From: Clostridia bacterium UC5.1-1E11
GTDB taxonomy: Bacteria; Bacillota; Clostridia; Oscillospirales; Acutalibacteraceae
Direction of reading: 5' to 3'
Assembly: GCA_001305115.1 (NCBI GenBank)
Contig: BCAA01000003.1
Span: forward strand, 62,001-126,000
DNA length: 64,000 bases
Shown here: one piece after another, positions 9,158 through 17,684 of the stretch
Layout: every line of letters begins with the position of its first letter
Position numbering within the stretch: the first letter of the stretch is position 1
The notes under the pieces: generated by a model
Told to the model about the DNA's origin: nothing
Seen by the model: only the letters and a program-made list of their open reading frames with translations
Database searches by the model: none
Translations under genes and position numbers: made by a program

Positions 9158-9817
9158 TCAACCCTGTTTCTCGATGTGGTAATTCACATACTTCCCGCCA
9201 GTGTCGGTCAGAACGATTGTCCCGTCATAGAGTTTCCCGGTACGCAGGGATCGCAGCCCCTTGACCTTTGCCTTTCCATCTTTGAGCAAAGCGGCGGCGA
9301 TTTTAGTAGTAAATGCCTTCCCACGCTGCTCGAAAAAGCGGTCATTCTTCTACATGACAAACTGACAGGCCCGGTCCGAACAGGCGAAGTTTTTCTTGCC
9401 CTCATAGACCGGCTTGCCGCAGCGGGGGCAGAGGCCCACCATCTCCTTCTCCGGCTGGAACAGCTTTTGCCCATCCTCGGAAATGTGGGAGTATTTCCGC
9501 ACCAGCTCCGCCGCCATCGCCTCGATCCCGTCCATGAAGTCCTCCGGCGACGCCTGGCCCTTTGCCACCTCATTCAATCGCTGCTCCCAATCCGCTGTGA
9601 GTTTGGGAGAGGTCAGCAGTTCCGGCAGCACCGTGACCAGGTTGACACCTGCCTTTGTGGGGATCAGGTTCTTGCCCTTGCATTCCACAAATCCGCCGGA
9701 TACCAGCTTTTCAATGATGGCTGCCCTGGTCGCCGGGGTGCCCAGGCCCTTGCGCTCTGCCTCGTCCGGCATATCTTCTTTGCCTGCGTTCTCCATGGCC
9801 GACAAAAGGGTGTCCTC
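9158..9817 (-). pseudogene. topB: DNA topoisomerase III (TopB), 3' part, separated by the IME insertion
   Basis: The sequence EDTLLSAMENAGKEDMPD, GLGTPATRAAIIEKL and the zinc-ribbon CPRCGKPVYEG...CSDRACQF are the C-terminal half of an ICE-type TopB. An amber codon at 9350-9352 replaces the Trp expected after CQFVM; the frame then continues (KNDRFFEQRGKAF) to TGA 9158-9160. The 5' part lies 11.7 kb away (21500-22605) and joins exactly at the TC at 9816-9817. TopB unlinks DNA during conjugative transfer. Disruption by the IME plus two ambers makes this a clear pseudogene. Confidence 0.85.
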
Positions 9818-9825
9818 TGAAAGCT
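9809..9825. other. Left attachment junction of the IME
   Basis: Plus strand: GGTGTCC-TC-TGAAAGC, with GGTGTCC from topB, TC the shared crossover dinucleotide at 9816-9817, and TGAAAGC from the element. Confidence 0.8.
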
Positions 9826-9861
9826 TTTGTCAAGGGGGTGCATGGATATTTTTCATATTAC

Positions 9862-10059
9862 TTACGCAGATTCTCTCTCTGCTTCTGCCTGAATAATGCG
9901 TTTCAATCTGTCCTCAGCAGTCAAACCGCTACTATGGTCAAAAAACACTTTGACTTTATAATTTGTTTTGCCTTGCTTAATCACAAAAACTCCATCCGGT
10001 TTATTTTTCTCCGAATGGTTATTTGGGGTGGGTAGTGTACTGTTCACGATATTTGTCAT
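9862..10059 (-). CDS. TnpW-like transposon-encoded small protein
   Basis: A 65-residue protein; ATG 10059 has an upstream GGAGGAATATC site. The C-terminal half (YKVKVFFDHSSGL, TAEDRLKRIIQAEAE) matches the short TnpW-type proteins of Tn4451-like elements, which have a beta-strand pair plus a helix and no known biochemical role. It is the last gene before the left end of the IME. Assignment rests on size, position and the TAEDRLKRII signature. Confidence 0.65.
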   Translation of the reverse strand: MTNIVNSTLPTPNNHSEKNKPDGVFVIKQGKTNYKVKVFFDHSSGLTAEDRLKRIIQAEAERESA

Positions 10060-10085
10060 ACGATATTCCTCCTAATTAAATGAAA

Positions 10086-10307
10086 AAAGCCCGACAAGGA
10101 AAGGTCTGACAACGAAGTTCCGACAACGGACATCAGAAAACCTTTTTTCTTTATCGGGCGATACTATTTTTTACTATTTCCTTTTTCTTTATAATATTGG
10201 TTGTCATGGTTGTCAGAGAGGGAAAAGTGCCGCAATATCAAGGCTTTCGGGATTTTTGCCCGACAACCAGACCGACAACCGGCTCGACAACCGAAGCGAC
10301 AACTGGC
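10086..10307. repeat. Cluster of GACAAC repeats downstream of the replication genes (candidate origin)
   Basis: CGACAAC occurs at 10261, 10273, 10285 and 10297, an exact 12-bp period. Related copies (CGACAAG, TGACAAC, CGACAAC) lie at about 10091-10126, and inverted copies (TTGTCATGGTTGTCAG) at about 10200-10216. The segment also has a long imperfect hairpin between GCCCGA (from about 10090) and TCGGGC (about 10155). Lying directly after the VapE gene, the repeats could be Rep-binding iterons of an excised-circle origin (inference). They could equally be a protein-binding site for control of the operon. Confidence 0.45.
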
Positions 10308-10309
10308 TT

Positions 10310-11685
10310 TTATTTTTGCTTCAACCATTCTTCCGGAAGCCCTAACTGTTCCATTTCCTCTGTCGGGATTTCTTGAAAACCATCCATGCTGTTGTCAGGC
10401 TCGTTGTCGTTCCTGATACGCTCCCAGCCTTTTTGTCTGCGGTAAGGCTCTGGAAAATACCTCGGATTGCTAAACGCCCTCCAGCCTGTGACAGCGTTAT
10501 TCATAATGTCGTTGATCTCTCGCAGCTCCCATTGTTTCGGTTCGTCATAATCATGCCCCAGTGCTTCCTTGTAAAGCTGCTTAGAGCAGACTATGCTGCC
10601 GGAATAGCGTTCCAAATAGTCTAAAATCTGTCCTGCCTTTGTGTCCTCCGGCATAAAGTCCTTTTGGTGGGCTTTCAGATAAGCGTTCATAGCCGGACTG
10701 AATCTCAGACGAAAATTGCCACTTCTGTAAATCTCCATAGCTTCTGCCCACATCTGATTGATATACGCTCTGGAAGCCTGTTCATCTGCCAAAATATGAA
10801 CCTCAGCCCTTTCAGGATAGACCATAACCGGAACGAAGCGGCGGTTGCCTGTTCGGTCAAGGGGAAGAAAGTCAAGGGTATTAGAAGAACCTCCAAACAC
10901 ACATTGTCGTTTTCTGTCTGCCGGATGTGTTTCATAGGGTATCTTATAGGTTTCCTTTTGTCGGCTCAGAAAGGACTTGATTTCTTCAATGCTCTTAGCG
11001 TTGGCAGTTGCAATCATTTCCGACATTTCAATAATCCAATGCCCCTGCATTTTGCGGTACACATTTTCATCATCCAGCTTTTTCAAATCATCAGAGAACC
11101 AGTCATCATTGACCGCAAGCAAACGGAAGAAAGAGGACTTTCCGGCTCCCTGACCGCCTACAAGACAGAGCATTACCTCAAATTTACACCCCGCTTAAAG
11201 GCTCGTGAGATAGCACCCAACAGAAACAACTTCAATGCTTCATAGGTGTAATCATCTGTATCAGAACCGAGAAAGCGGTGCAGACAGAAGCGTATGCGTT
11301 CCGTTCCGTCCCATTGCAAGGCATTGAGAAAATCACAGACAGGGTGGTAACGGTTTTCATTGGCAATAACCGCAACTGCGTCTATGATTTTCTTCTCTAC
11401 GGTCAATCCATAGTTTTCTTCAAAATATAGGAGCAGATATTTCACATCCACATCCGTCAATGTCGGGCTGTCACGATACCAACCGAGGGGCTTCACAATG
11501 TCGATTCTTTCGGTCAGAAGATTTTTTCGGATAGCCCCTTTCAAAAGCGGGTCATATTGCAGAACACGCTTATAATTTGCGGCAGTATTATAAACCTTAC
11601 CTTTCTCGCTCTGCTCTAAGCTGTTTCGGATTTCTTCTACTGTACATGGTTCTGTCTGCTGACAGTTCTGCAATTCGCTGTTCAA
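10310..11685 (-). CDS. VapE-type (virulence-associated E) replicative helicase/ATPase, frameshifted
   Basis: The start is TTG 11685, behind a perfect AAAGGAGGTG site that lies inside the primase gene. The N-terminal part (LLTERIDIVKPLGWYRDSPT) is in one frame. After ISRAFKRG the frame changes at 11190-11173 and continues LCLVGGQGAGKSSFFRLLAV (Walker A GGQGAGKSS), HWIIEMSEM (Walker B) and RTGNRRFVPV, ending at 10310. AAGCGGGG probably read AAGCCGGGG, which would restore KPGCKFE. With the CHC2 primase it forms a replication module like those of satellites and IMEs. It is probably intact in reality because the break has the same single-base-loss sign as core-gene breaks. Confidence 0.75.
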
Positions 11686-12235
11686 GTTTTAACACCTCCT
11701 TTCTCTGTTCTGCCACAAGTGCTTTTCGTTCCTCCAATGAACCATACAGAAGAATATCAAGCAGATATTCGATATAGTTCTTCTTATGCAGTGCTTCTGC
11801 AAACAGGGGATTCCATTCCTCATCCGGCTGTTTAGGAGCGTATTTCTTTTCCCATTCTCTAAGAAGATGAAAATAATCCGTCAGCACCTTGTAGCAATGA
11901 TTTTCTCCTTTTTGATACTTCTGTTCCGGTGTCGGCTCACGAATACGAGGGCGGACACTGGGCTTTTGTCGGCTGTCATAGTTAAGACCAAAATCTTCAG
12001 CAAGTTTGACAGCAGCTTCCCTCAGCCCGATACCGAATAGCTTCGCTGTGAGATCAACAGCGTCTCCGGTTGCTCCGCAGCCAAAACAGTAATAGCGTTC
12101 ATCCAGCTTCATACTGGGGGACTTATCTGAGTGAAACGGACAGCACGCCATACCTGTGCGACCCACTTTCAAGCCATAGGCTTCTGCGGCTTGTCGGGCA
12201 GTAACATTTTCTTTTACAACTTCAAATACATTCAT
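11597..12235 (-). CDS. CHC2 zinc-finger primase-like protein
   Basis: A 212-residue protein; ATG 12235 follows AAAGGAGTCAC. The zinc finger is CCPFHSDKSPSMKLDERYYC plus CFGCGATGDAVDL (Cys/His near residues 31-60), as in the N-terminus of DnaG. It lacks a TOPRIM catalytic domain; the rest (GENHCYKVLTDYFHLL and a basic coiled-coil end) is element-specific. It probably acts with the downstream VapE-type ATPase to start replication of the element. Its last 89 bp overlap the VapE frame. Confidence 0.82.
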   Translation of the reverse strand: MNVFEVVKENVTARQAAEAYGLKVGRTGMACCPFHSDKSPSMKLDERYYCFGCGATGDAVDLTAKLFGIGLREAAVKLAEDFGLNYDSRQKPSVRPRIREPTPEQKYQKGENHCYKVLTDYFHLLREWEKKYAPKQPDEEWNPLFAEALHKKNYIEYLLDILLYGSLEERKALVAEQRKEVLKLEQRIAELSADRTMYSRRNPKQLRAERER

Positions 12236-12256
12236 GTGACTCCTTTCCTGAAACGA

Positions 12257-12385
12257 AAAAAGCACCTGTCATTTTCAAAACGAAAACAGCAAGTGCCTTA
12301 GAGTTCCATATTTAATTTTAGGTGCAAAAAGCAGGAGACCTTTTCAGATTTCCTGCTTAGCAAAGCTGTGAAGATTTAATTGTGG
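12257..12385. repeat. Repeat A, copy 1 (left cassette array)
   Basis: About 130 bp containing AAGCACCTGTCATTTTC...CAGCAAGTGCCTTAGAG and AGCAGGAGACC...TTCCTGCTTAG, both able to form hairpins. Nearly identical to 12990-13119; partly repeated at 13812-13867. Confidence 0.8.
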
Positions 12386-12431
12386 TTGGGTTGCCAGTTA
12401 TACAAACTGGAAATTTTCTTTTTAGAATGAA

Positions 12432-12901
12432 TTATTTAATTTCTACAATAGCACCATATTTCGTATGCGGAAGATATTGTACCTTTAAATAAGTATTTTT
12501 ATCAATATACCTTGAAAATACTGTGATTTCGATTTCATCATCTTTAACTTTATCATATAGAAAAACACTTCTTCTTTCAGAAGATATATCTGCACCACCA
12601 TGAGATTGTTCAGTTACATATCCTTCTGCATAACTATACTGTTTGTTTATGATGTAAGGCATATCTAAAACAAAATCTTTCAAATATAAGATTAAAAGAA
12701 TAGCTACTATAACAAGAATGGTATTAGCCAATCGAAGAAATATTATATCATTTTTTCCAGTATATTCTTTTTTATCGCTTCTTTATCAAAAAATATCGAA
12801 TAGATAAGTTTTCTTTTTTTAATTAGATAGATAATGCAAGCAATTAACGCTATAACAAATAATGAAACTCTTATAAACAATCTAAATATAGCAAAATCCA
12901 T
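12432..12901 (-). CDS. Two-TM small membrane protein, cassette gene, frameshifted
   Basis: ATG 12901 (site AAGGGGATG) starts MDFAIFRLFIRVSLFVIALI, a TM helix. After about 44 residues an A6 tract shifts the frame; the next frame continues EYTGKNDIIF, a second TM (LVIVAILLILYLKDFVL) and an outer domain ending YLPHTKYGAIVEIK at 12432. One more A would join them. The joined protein is a paralogue of the cassette protein at 16536-16982 (same two TMs, DMPYI/DIPYL, SERR and YLPHTxYG signatures). Function is unknown; as a repeat-flanked single gene it might be an immunity protein (speculation). Confidence 0.65.
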
Positions 12902-12936
12902 AATATCATCCCCTTAAACTTCAAGTTTGTTGCTTA

Positions 12937-12969
12937 CATTATACTTCATCAACCTAAAGAATGGAAGAT
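12937..12969. repeat. Repeat B, copy 1
   Basis: The 32-bp box begins CATTATACTTCATCAACC and ends GAATGGAAGA. It lies upstream of the cassette gene 12432-12901. Other copies are at 13759, 17429 and 18332, in both arrays. Confidence 0.8.
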
Positions 12970-12989
12970 TTTTTCTTGCCTCCCAAAGC

Positions 12990-13119
12990 AAAAGCACCTG
13001 TCATTTTCAAAACGAAGACAGCAAGTGTCTTAGAGTTCCACATTCTATTTTGAGTGCAAAAAAGCAGGAGAACTTTTCAGATTTCCTGCTTAGTAAAGCT
13101 GTGAAGATTTAATTGTAGT
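12990..13119. repeat. Repeat A, copy 2 (left cassette array)
   Basis: The second near-identical copy of the 130-bp repeat at 12257-12385. It begins AAAAGCACCTGTCATTTTC and ends TTTAATTGTAGT, so the cassette gene 12432-12901 is bracketed by direct repeats. Confidence 0.8.
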
Positions 13120-13174
13120 CAGTTTTTCTTATACCATCCGAAATTTATACTTTAATGTTCTCTCATAACAAAAA

Positions 13175-13684
13175 TCAATTTTGTCCTCCAACAAAAATAC
13201 CGTTTGGGGGATTATCCCATATAAAATTATCCTCAGCCACTTCGCTCTCCAATGCAATTTCAATTTTATATATCCCCACATTTTGGGCATTTTCATCATC
13301 CTGACTATACATATAAAAATTCATACAATACCTTTCCTTCTCTGTCAATATGAGATACATACCATCCAATTCCGTTTTCCTTTTACCATAGTTGCTTTCA
13401 CTTGATGATGCACAATCGCCCTCAAACCTTTGGATACTGCCCTCAATATAATCGAAAAAAGCAGAGATTTCAGTGTCTAAATTCTCAATGTTCTTTTTGC
13501 TTTCTTCGGAAAATAGAGATTTTAGTTTCTCTGAATCCTGTTGCTTACATGCCTCGATAATTTGTTGACACATCTTATCCGTTTCATTTTGTTCAGAGCT
13601 AAACCAGTCATTGAAATATTTGTTAGAGCAGCCTGTTAAACCGAGTATAATAATCACACTGGAAAGCAACAATACTTTTTTCAT
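13175..13684 (-). CDS. DUF5104-like lipoprotein, cassette gene
   Basis: A 169-residue protein; ATG 13684 follows AAAGGATG. The signal sequence MKKVLLLSSVIIILGLTGCS has a lipobox LTGC, so it should be membrane-anchored on the outer face. The mature part (FFDYIEGSIQRFEGDC, ELDGMYLILTEKERYCMNFY, VGIYKIEIALES) fits the DUF5104 type of secreted lipoprotein, as far as I can judge by eye. It is flanked by repeats A and B like its neighbours. Role unknown; an exported target or immunity function is possible. Confidence 0.72.
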   Translation of the reverse strand: MKKVLLLSSVIIILGLTGCSNKYFNDWFSSEQNETDKMCQQIIEACKQQDSEKLKSLFSEESKKNIENLDTEISAFFDYIEGSIQRFEGDCASSSESNYGKRKTELDGMYLILTEKERYCMNFYMYSQDDENAQNVGIYKIEIALESEVAEDNFIWDNPPNGIFVGGQN

Positions 13685-13758
13685 ATAATTACATCCTTTA
13701 CTGAATAATTGCAAAATCACTTATTGGATTAAGGTCATTACAAAAAATTTCTTACTAT

Positions 13759-13791
13759 CATTATACTTCATCAACCTAAAGAATGGAAGAT
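13759..13791. repeat. Repeat B, copy 2
   Basis: The same 32-bp box as at 12937, upstream of the lipoprotein gene 13175-13684 and directly before the partial third copy of repeat A. Confidence 0.8.
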
Positions 13792-15083
13792 ATTTTCTTA
13801 CTCCCTAAAGCAAAAGCACCTGTCATTTTCAAAGTGAAAACAGCAAGTGCTTTAGAGTTCCATATCCTGTTTTTGCTTTTTGCCTGATCCGTCCGGCTGA
13901 CTTCACGCTCTGCTATTTCTTTCTTTTTGCGGCTCAACTGCTCTATAATGGAACTTTTAGCTTTCTTCTTGATTTGCTCCGTTCCGGCTTTTTTGACCTC
14001 CGGTTTCATCAGCGTGGTTTGGATTTTCTGAATGGTTGATTTCATAGCGTTTGTGATTCTGGCAATCACGCCATCCAATCGTTTCACTGCATACTCAACT
14101 TCTTTCTTTGAAGCCTTACGCTCAGGGGAGAGAACCCACGCTTTAGACTGCTCCACCAGCTTAATATCCTCCTTGTGCGTTTCCAGTTTTACAGTATCAG
14201 CAACGACCTCAACCGCCTTGTCATAGGCAATATCGGCAACCTCGTCCACCAGAGCTTCCACATCTTCAATCTTCATCGTGAGTTCTTCCAACTTTTGCTC
14301 CTGTGCTGCCAGTTGCTCCTTTTGCTTGAAAAGAATATAGTCCTGTTTTTCCAGATAAGCACGACCACCATATTCGGGTTCTTCTTCCAGTTGTAAGCCA
14401 TGCTTTTTCGCCACATCGAACAGCAGCACTCGGCAGGCTGAATCGAAAGTCATCTTGCGGTTATTTTTTCTTCCGACAGGCTTCTCCGGTTCCGGCAGTT
14501 CAAATCCCAGTGCTTCCAAAGCCTTTTCCTGTTGTGGGGCAATCTCCCCATATTGATTTTCACAGTCGAACACATGACGCTCGTGAATATGAGGGGTGCT
14601 TTCATCCAAGTGCAGCGCCCAATTCAGGATATGGACATGAGAGCCGAAACGCTCATTTACGATTTCCATAAATTCTGTGACAATCTCAATGAGCAGTTCC
14701 GGTGGAACATGATTATCAAGTGTTCCAATCTGATAGACCGTTTCCTCTGGACAGGTCTTTTTGCTTTTGAGCAAATCACCGGTTTCCTTATTCCTTTCAG
14801 GGTGTCGGTTCTTCACATTTCTTTCGTTCTGTCCGGTTACAAAATCACGATACCGCTGACGATAAAAAAGCTGTTCCACATCTTCAAAAGTGGCAGACAG
14901 CTCATTTTCCTTATCGGGATTTTTGAAATTGCGGAAGCCATTGTAACAGTCCCAATAGAGATTTTGTTTGGCTCGTTCTTCGTCAATGTGTTCGCTGTTG
15001 GCAATGTCAAAACTGCGGTCATTGTGCTTCGGATTATAAACGCCATTCTTTCCAGCTCGTCCATTGTGCCTTGTTAATTTCAC
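13776..15083 (-). CDS. MOBV-like relaxase/mobilization protein of the IME
   Basis: A 435-residue protein. The start is the GTG at 15083 behind AAAGGAGGAACTCAT; the longer frame to 15386 overlaps the oriT region. The N-terminus is VKLTRHNGRAGKNGVYNPKH. The MOBV metal motif HLDESTPHIH is near residue 170, with GRKNNRKMTFDSACR after it and a long Lys/Glu coiled-coil C-terminus. It would nick the adjacent oriT and let the IME be mobilized by a helper ICE. The last about 25 codons (from WNSKALAV) run through a partial copy of repeat A, so the C-terminus appears to have been altered by cassette insertion. Confidence 0.8.
   Translation of the reverse strand: MKLTRHNGRAGKNGVYNPKHNDRSFDIANSEHIDEERAKQNLYWDCYNGFRNFKNPDKENELSATFEDVEQLFYRQRYRDFVTGQNERNVKNRHPERNKETGDLLKSKKTCPEETVYQIGTLDNHVPPELLIEIVTEFMEIVNERFGSHVHILNWALHLDESTPHIHERHVFDCENQYGEIAPQQEKALEALGFELPEPEKPVGRKNNRKMTFDSACRVLLFDVAKKHGLQLEEEPEYGGRAYLEKQDYILFKQKEQLAAQEQKLEELTMKIEDVEALVDEVADIAYDKAVEVVADTVKLETHKEDIKLVEQSKAWVLSPERKASKKEVEYAVKRLDGVIARITNAMKSTIQKIQTTLMKPEVKKAGTEQIKKKAKSSIIEQLSRKKKEIAEREVSRTDQAKSKNRIWNSKALAVFTLKMTGAFALGSKKISSIL
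13812..13867. repeat. Repeat A, copy 3 (partial), within the 3' end of the mob gene
   Basis: CAAAAGCACCTGTCATTTTC...CAGCAAGTGC repeats the first 55 bp of repeat A, then diverges into mob coding sequence. It marks the target-side copy of the left array. Confidence 0.7.
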
Positions 15084-15170
15084 ATGAGTTCCTCCTTTTC
15101 TTTTTGATTTCCCCGACAGGGGAGAAGGGCAGCGAAGCTGATTCCTTGCGGCTTTCTGCGTCAAGTAATA

Positions 15171-15205
15171 CCCAGTACTAAGTGGCGAAACGCCACTTAA
15201 CTGGG
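15171..15205. promoter_or_regulatory. Candidate oriT hairpin of the IME
   Basis: Upstream of the MOBV relaxase lies CCCAGT-act-AAGTGGCG-aaa-CGCCACTT-a-ACTGGG: an 8-bp perfect inner stem with a 3-nt loop, extended by a second 6-bp arm. Inverted repeats of this form next to a MOBV gene are the usual oriT arrangement, with the nick just 3' of the hairpin (family knowledge). The surrounding 15084-15354 is GC-rich and has no credible gene. Confidence 0.65.
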
Positions 15206-15368
15206 CAAGGCTGCCGCCCTTGACCTGCACAGGGGTATTGCATTCCCTGTACCCATGCACAAAGGGTTGCACCCTCTGTACTCCCGCCCGAACAAACTGA
15301 CTTCGCCCCGTCCCAAGCTCTGTCAGTTCCTTCGGTTTTACAAAACAGTCCACCGGACTATTTTGCAA

Positions 15369-16368
15369 AAAGAAAAACCGACGCATGATCGCTTTACGCT
15401 CAATACATCGGTTTCTTCATCTGACCTTAACGGTCATATTCAGTTGTGGCAGATTAGACAATTTGAAAAATTACTCTGGCACATCTACTGAATAACTTAG
15501 ATTGTTTCCTCTCTTGTCGCTCTTTAAATCATCATAATACCATAGATACATCGTTCTGTCATATACATTGATTTCAATAACACCATCTGGCTTTTGACCT
15601 TCTACTTCTAATGAGTAAATTTCCTTATCATGTGCATAGCCAAAAACAAATCTGGTATCTGGATAATTTGGATTCAAGTCCTGTTGAAAATCACTTAATT
15701 TTAAAGATGAACGAATTAGTTCTGTAATATCAGATATAAGAATGCTATCCGCTTTAGTTGTAACCGGTGTAGCATTCATAAATGCATATTGTACACTTGC
15801 TTCCTCCACCTGTTTTTTGCAGCGTGCCATCACAAAACCTTGAACGGGATTGTTATCACTTCCTGCTCGATAGAAAATCGTATCATACTGTTTGCCATTC
15901 CATATATGCAATATTTCATCAACATGATTAAGAAAATCTTCTGGAACAGAAAATTCTTCATTTTCAGCATTCAAAGGAGAATTCAAAATAGCTTCTTCGA
16001 CAGAACTATAATATATGAGTTCAGAATCCTTTTTATCGTAATCACTCAAATTGAATTCGACATATGCATTGTCTTTATTGTCATCTTCCGGAACATAAGT
16101 ATAGCGACCATTTTCAATATGGTCATCATAATCAACAAACAGTCCAATACATATCAGCGCTGCAAAAATCAAAAAACTATTCCTACAATGATTAGCAATA
16201 TTTTCAAAAATTTTTTCATACAAAAGTCCACCTTCTTGCTTCATTTCAGTAAATTATATCATACCGATATGAACAATTCAATTCACGCTCTATCAAGTAG
16301 TTTTTTACTTACCTATAACGCACATTTCCGCAAAATCCATAGTCTCCGATACTTTCCTCACAGGCGAT
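15369..16368. mobile_element. Right-array cassette I (one membrane-protein gene)
   Basis: The unit runs from right-type flank R (AAGAAAAACCGACGCATGAT to CAGTTGTGGCAGATTA, 15369-15457) through the gene at 15471 to left-type flank L (TAACGCACATTTCCGC to CACAGGCGATA, 16315-16368). R includes a hairpin with ACCGATG/CGTCGGT arms and a minus-strand U-tract that can terminate the next unit. The same R and L flanks bound two further units. Interpretation as a mobile cassette is inference. Confidence 0.6.
15471..16219 (-). CDS. Membrane-anchored extracytoplasmic protein, cassette gene (probably frameshifted near start)
   Basis: The frame open to 15471 encodes a TM helix (FLIFAALICIGLFV) and about 215 outer residues (VPEDDNKDNAYVEFNL ... 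YLWYYDDLKSDKRG). The best start is ATG 16219 (site AGAAGGTGG), which reads MKKFLKILLIIVGIVF and then falls out of frame at a T6 run (A6 at 16171-16176 on the plus strand). One extra T would give a single continuous TM protein. The raw frame can also be read from 16244. No known domain was recognised. The gene is AT-rich, flanked by repeats R and L. Confidence 0.6.
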
Positions 16369-16535
16369 ATACAGTCGGAATTCTGTCAGCTCATGAAATA
16401 AGAAAAACCGACGCATGATCGCTTTACGCTCAATACATCGGTTTCTTTATCTGACCTTGACGGTCATATTCAGTTGTGGCAGATTACAGGTAATCTACAA
16501 ATTTCCCAAAACAAAATAGGATATTTATTTTTATT

Positions 16536-16982
16536 CTATTCAACTACATACCCATATTCTGTGTGTGGTAAATACCTTACAGTTATCTTATCTCCTAAAT
16601 CGCTACCTGTTCCCCAATATTTTAATGAATGTTCTTCTCCAGTTTTCTCATCTCTAATATGTATTCTTCTTTCACTATTAGAGTTTTCTCCTGACATTGC
16701 ACCTTGTGTAACTTCTCCGGTAACTTCAACTAAATTATTAGATAGTAAATAAGGTATATCCAAGCAACAAGGAACAGTTATAAATATACCGAGAATCAAT
16801 AACCCAACAACTGCCATCACATTGATTATTTTTTCCCATTTTTGATATTTTATTTTTTCTTCTTCATTGACAGCCTTTCGTTTTATAAACTTCCCATTTT
16901 TCTTTCTATGCAAAACATACATAATTAAGACTATAAATGATACTATAATCACTCCAAAAGTTCTAAACATCAATAATGCCAT
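16536..16982 (-). CDS. Two-TM membrane protein with YLPHTEYG C-terminus, cassette gene
   Basis: A 148-residue protein; ATG 16982 follows AAAGGAGTAC. TM1 is about residues 8-24 (FGVIIVSFIVLIMYVL), a basic linker follows (HRKKNGKFIKRKA), TM2 is about residues 54-72, then an outer domain with NSERRIHIRD and the end YLPHTEYGYVVE. It is paralogous to the frameshifted protein at 12432-12901 in the other array. Function unknown. It shares an operon with the 126-residue gene upstream (28-bp gap). Confidence 0.75.
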   Translation of the reverse strand: MALLMFRTFGVIIVSFIVLIMYVLHRKKNGKFIKRKAVNEEEKIKYQKWEKIINVMAVVGLLILGIFITVPCCLDIPYLLSNNLVEVTGEVTQGAMSGENSNSERRIHIRDEKTGEEHSLKYWGTGSDLGDKITVRYLPHTEYGYVVE

Positions 16983-17010
16983 AAATTTGTACTCCTTTCA
17001 AAGCGACACG

Positions 17011-17391
17011 CTATTTATTAACAGCTTTATCAGCTAATCTTTTATCTCCCCATGGCGTTTTCAGCATAGGCTCATTATCAATAATTCCTGCTCTTAAAAT
17101 TTCAAGGGGTTTTTCTAATTGTAAGATGTTTTTATTATCTATAATAATAGCAGTTTGAAATTCCTCAAAACTTTCAAAAACTCTGTCTTGAAATATAAAA
17201 GATATATTTTCTTTACATTCCTCTGCGTTAGCAGGTAAAACACAGGAACCCATCACATATTTTTTCTCATTATAGGAAAACTCAATAAGAGTAAAAGCCA
17301 TATCATTATCATAATCAGACTTGATAATTTCCATTAGATCTTTTGCTTCAATAATGAGCGTTGGCTTTTCATTTTTCTTAAAACCAAACAT
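17011..17391 (-). CDS. Hypothetical soluble protein, cassette gene
   Basis: A 126-residue protein; ATG 17391 follows GGAGGTGTTATTC and starts MFGFKKNEKPTLIIEAKDLM. No signal peptide or TM. The sequence is acidic, with an alternating beta-strand look (FSYNEKKYVMGSCVLP, ISFIFQDRVFESFEEFQTAI). I do not recognise the family. Its place before a membrane protein in the same cassette suggests that the two act together. Confidence 0.65.
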   Translation of the reverse strand: MFGFKKNEKPTLIIEAKDLMEIIKSDYDNDMAFTLIEFSYNEKKYVMGSCVLPANAEECKENISFIFQDRVFESFEEFQTAIIIDNKNILQLEKPLEILRAGIIDNEPMLKTPWGDKRLADKAVNK

Positions 17392-17428
17392 GAATAACAC
17401 CTCCAAGAATTAACTTTATCTTATTTTT

Positions 17429-17460
17429 CATTATACTTCATCAACTTAACGAATGGAAGA
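17429..17460. repeat. Repeat B, copy 3
   Basis: CATTATACTTCATCAACTTAA...GGAAGA upstream of the gene at 17011, joined to flank L. It links the right array to the left array, which uses the same box. Confidence 0.8.
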
Positions 17461-17684
17461 AAAATTTGTGTGCAGAGTTCCTGTTCAAGCCTTGTAACGC
17501 GCATTTATGCAAAATCCATAGTCACCGATACTTTCCTCACGGGTGATATACAGTCGGAATTCTGTCAGCTCATGAAATAAGAAAAACCGACGCATGATCG
17601 CTTTACGCTCAATACATCGGTTTCTTCATCTGACCTTGACGGTCATATTCAGTTGTCTAACATCGTACTGTTATAAAATCTATG

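Larger units (their letters stand above)
16369..17548. mobile_element. Right-array cassette II (two genes)
   Basis: Full R flank 16369-16486, genes 16536-16982 and 17011-17391, repeat B at 17429-17460, L flank about 17475-17548. Compared with cassette I it has the same ends but unrelated content, as expected of exchangeable cassettes or of recombination between repeats. Confidence 0.6.

Noticed and set aside
10261-10307. CRISPR array
   Set aside because: The repeat unit is only about 7 of 12 bp with 5-bp gaps; no spacers or cas genes occur in the window.
13776-15386. 536-codon version of the MOBV gene starting at 15386
   Set aside because: The extra 101 codons cross the oriT hairpin and repeat R; the GTG at 15083 has an excellent ribosome site and the family N-terminus.
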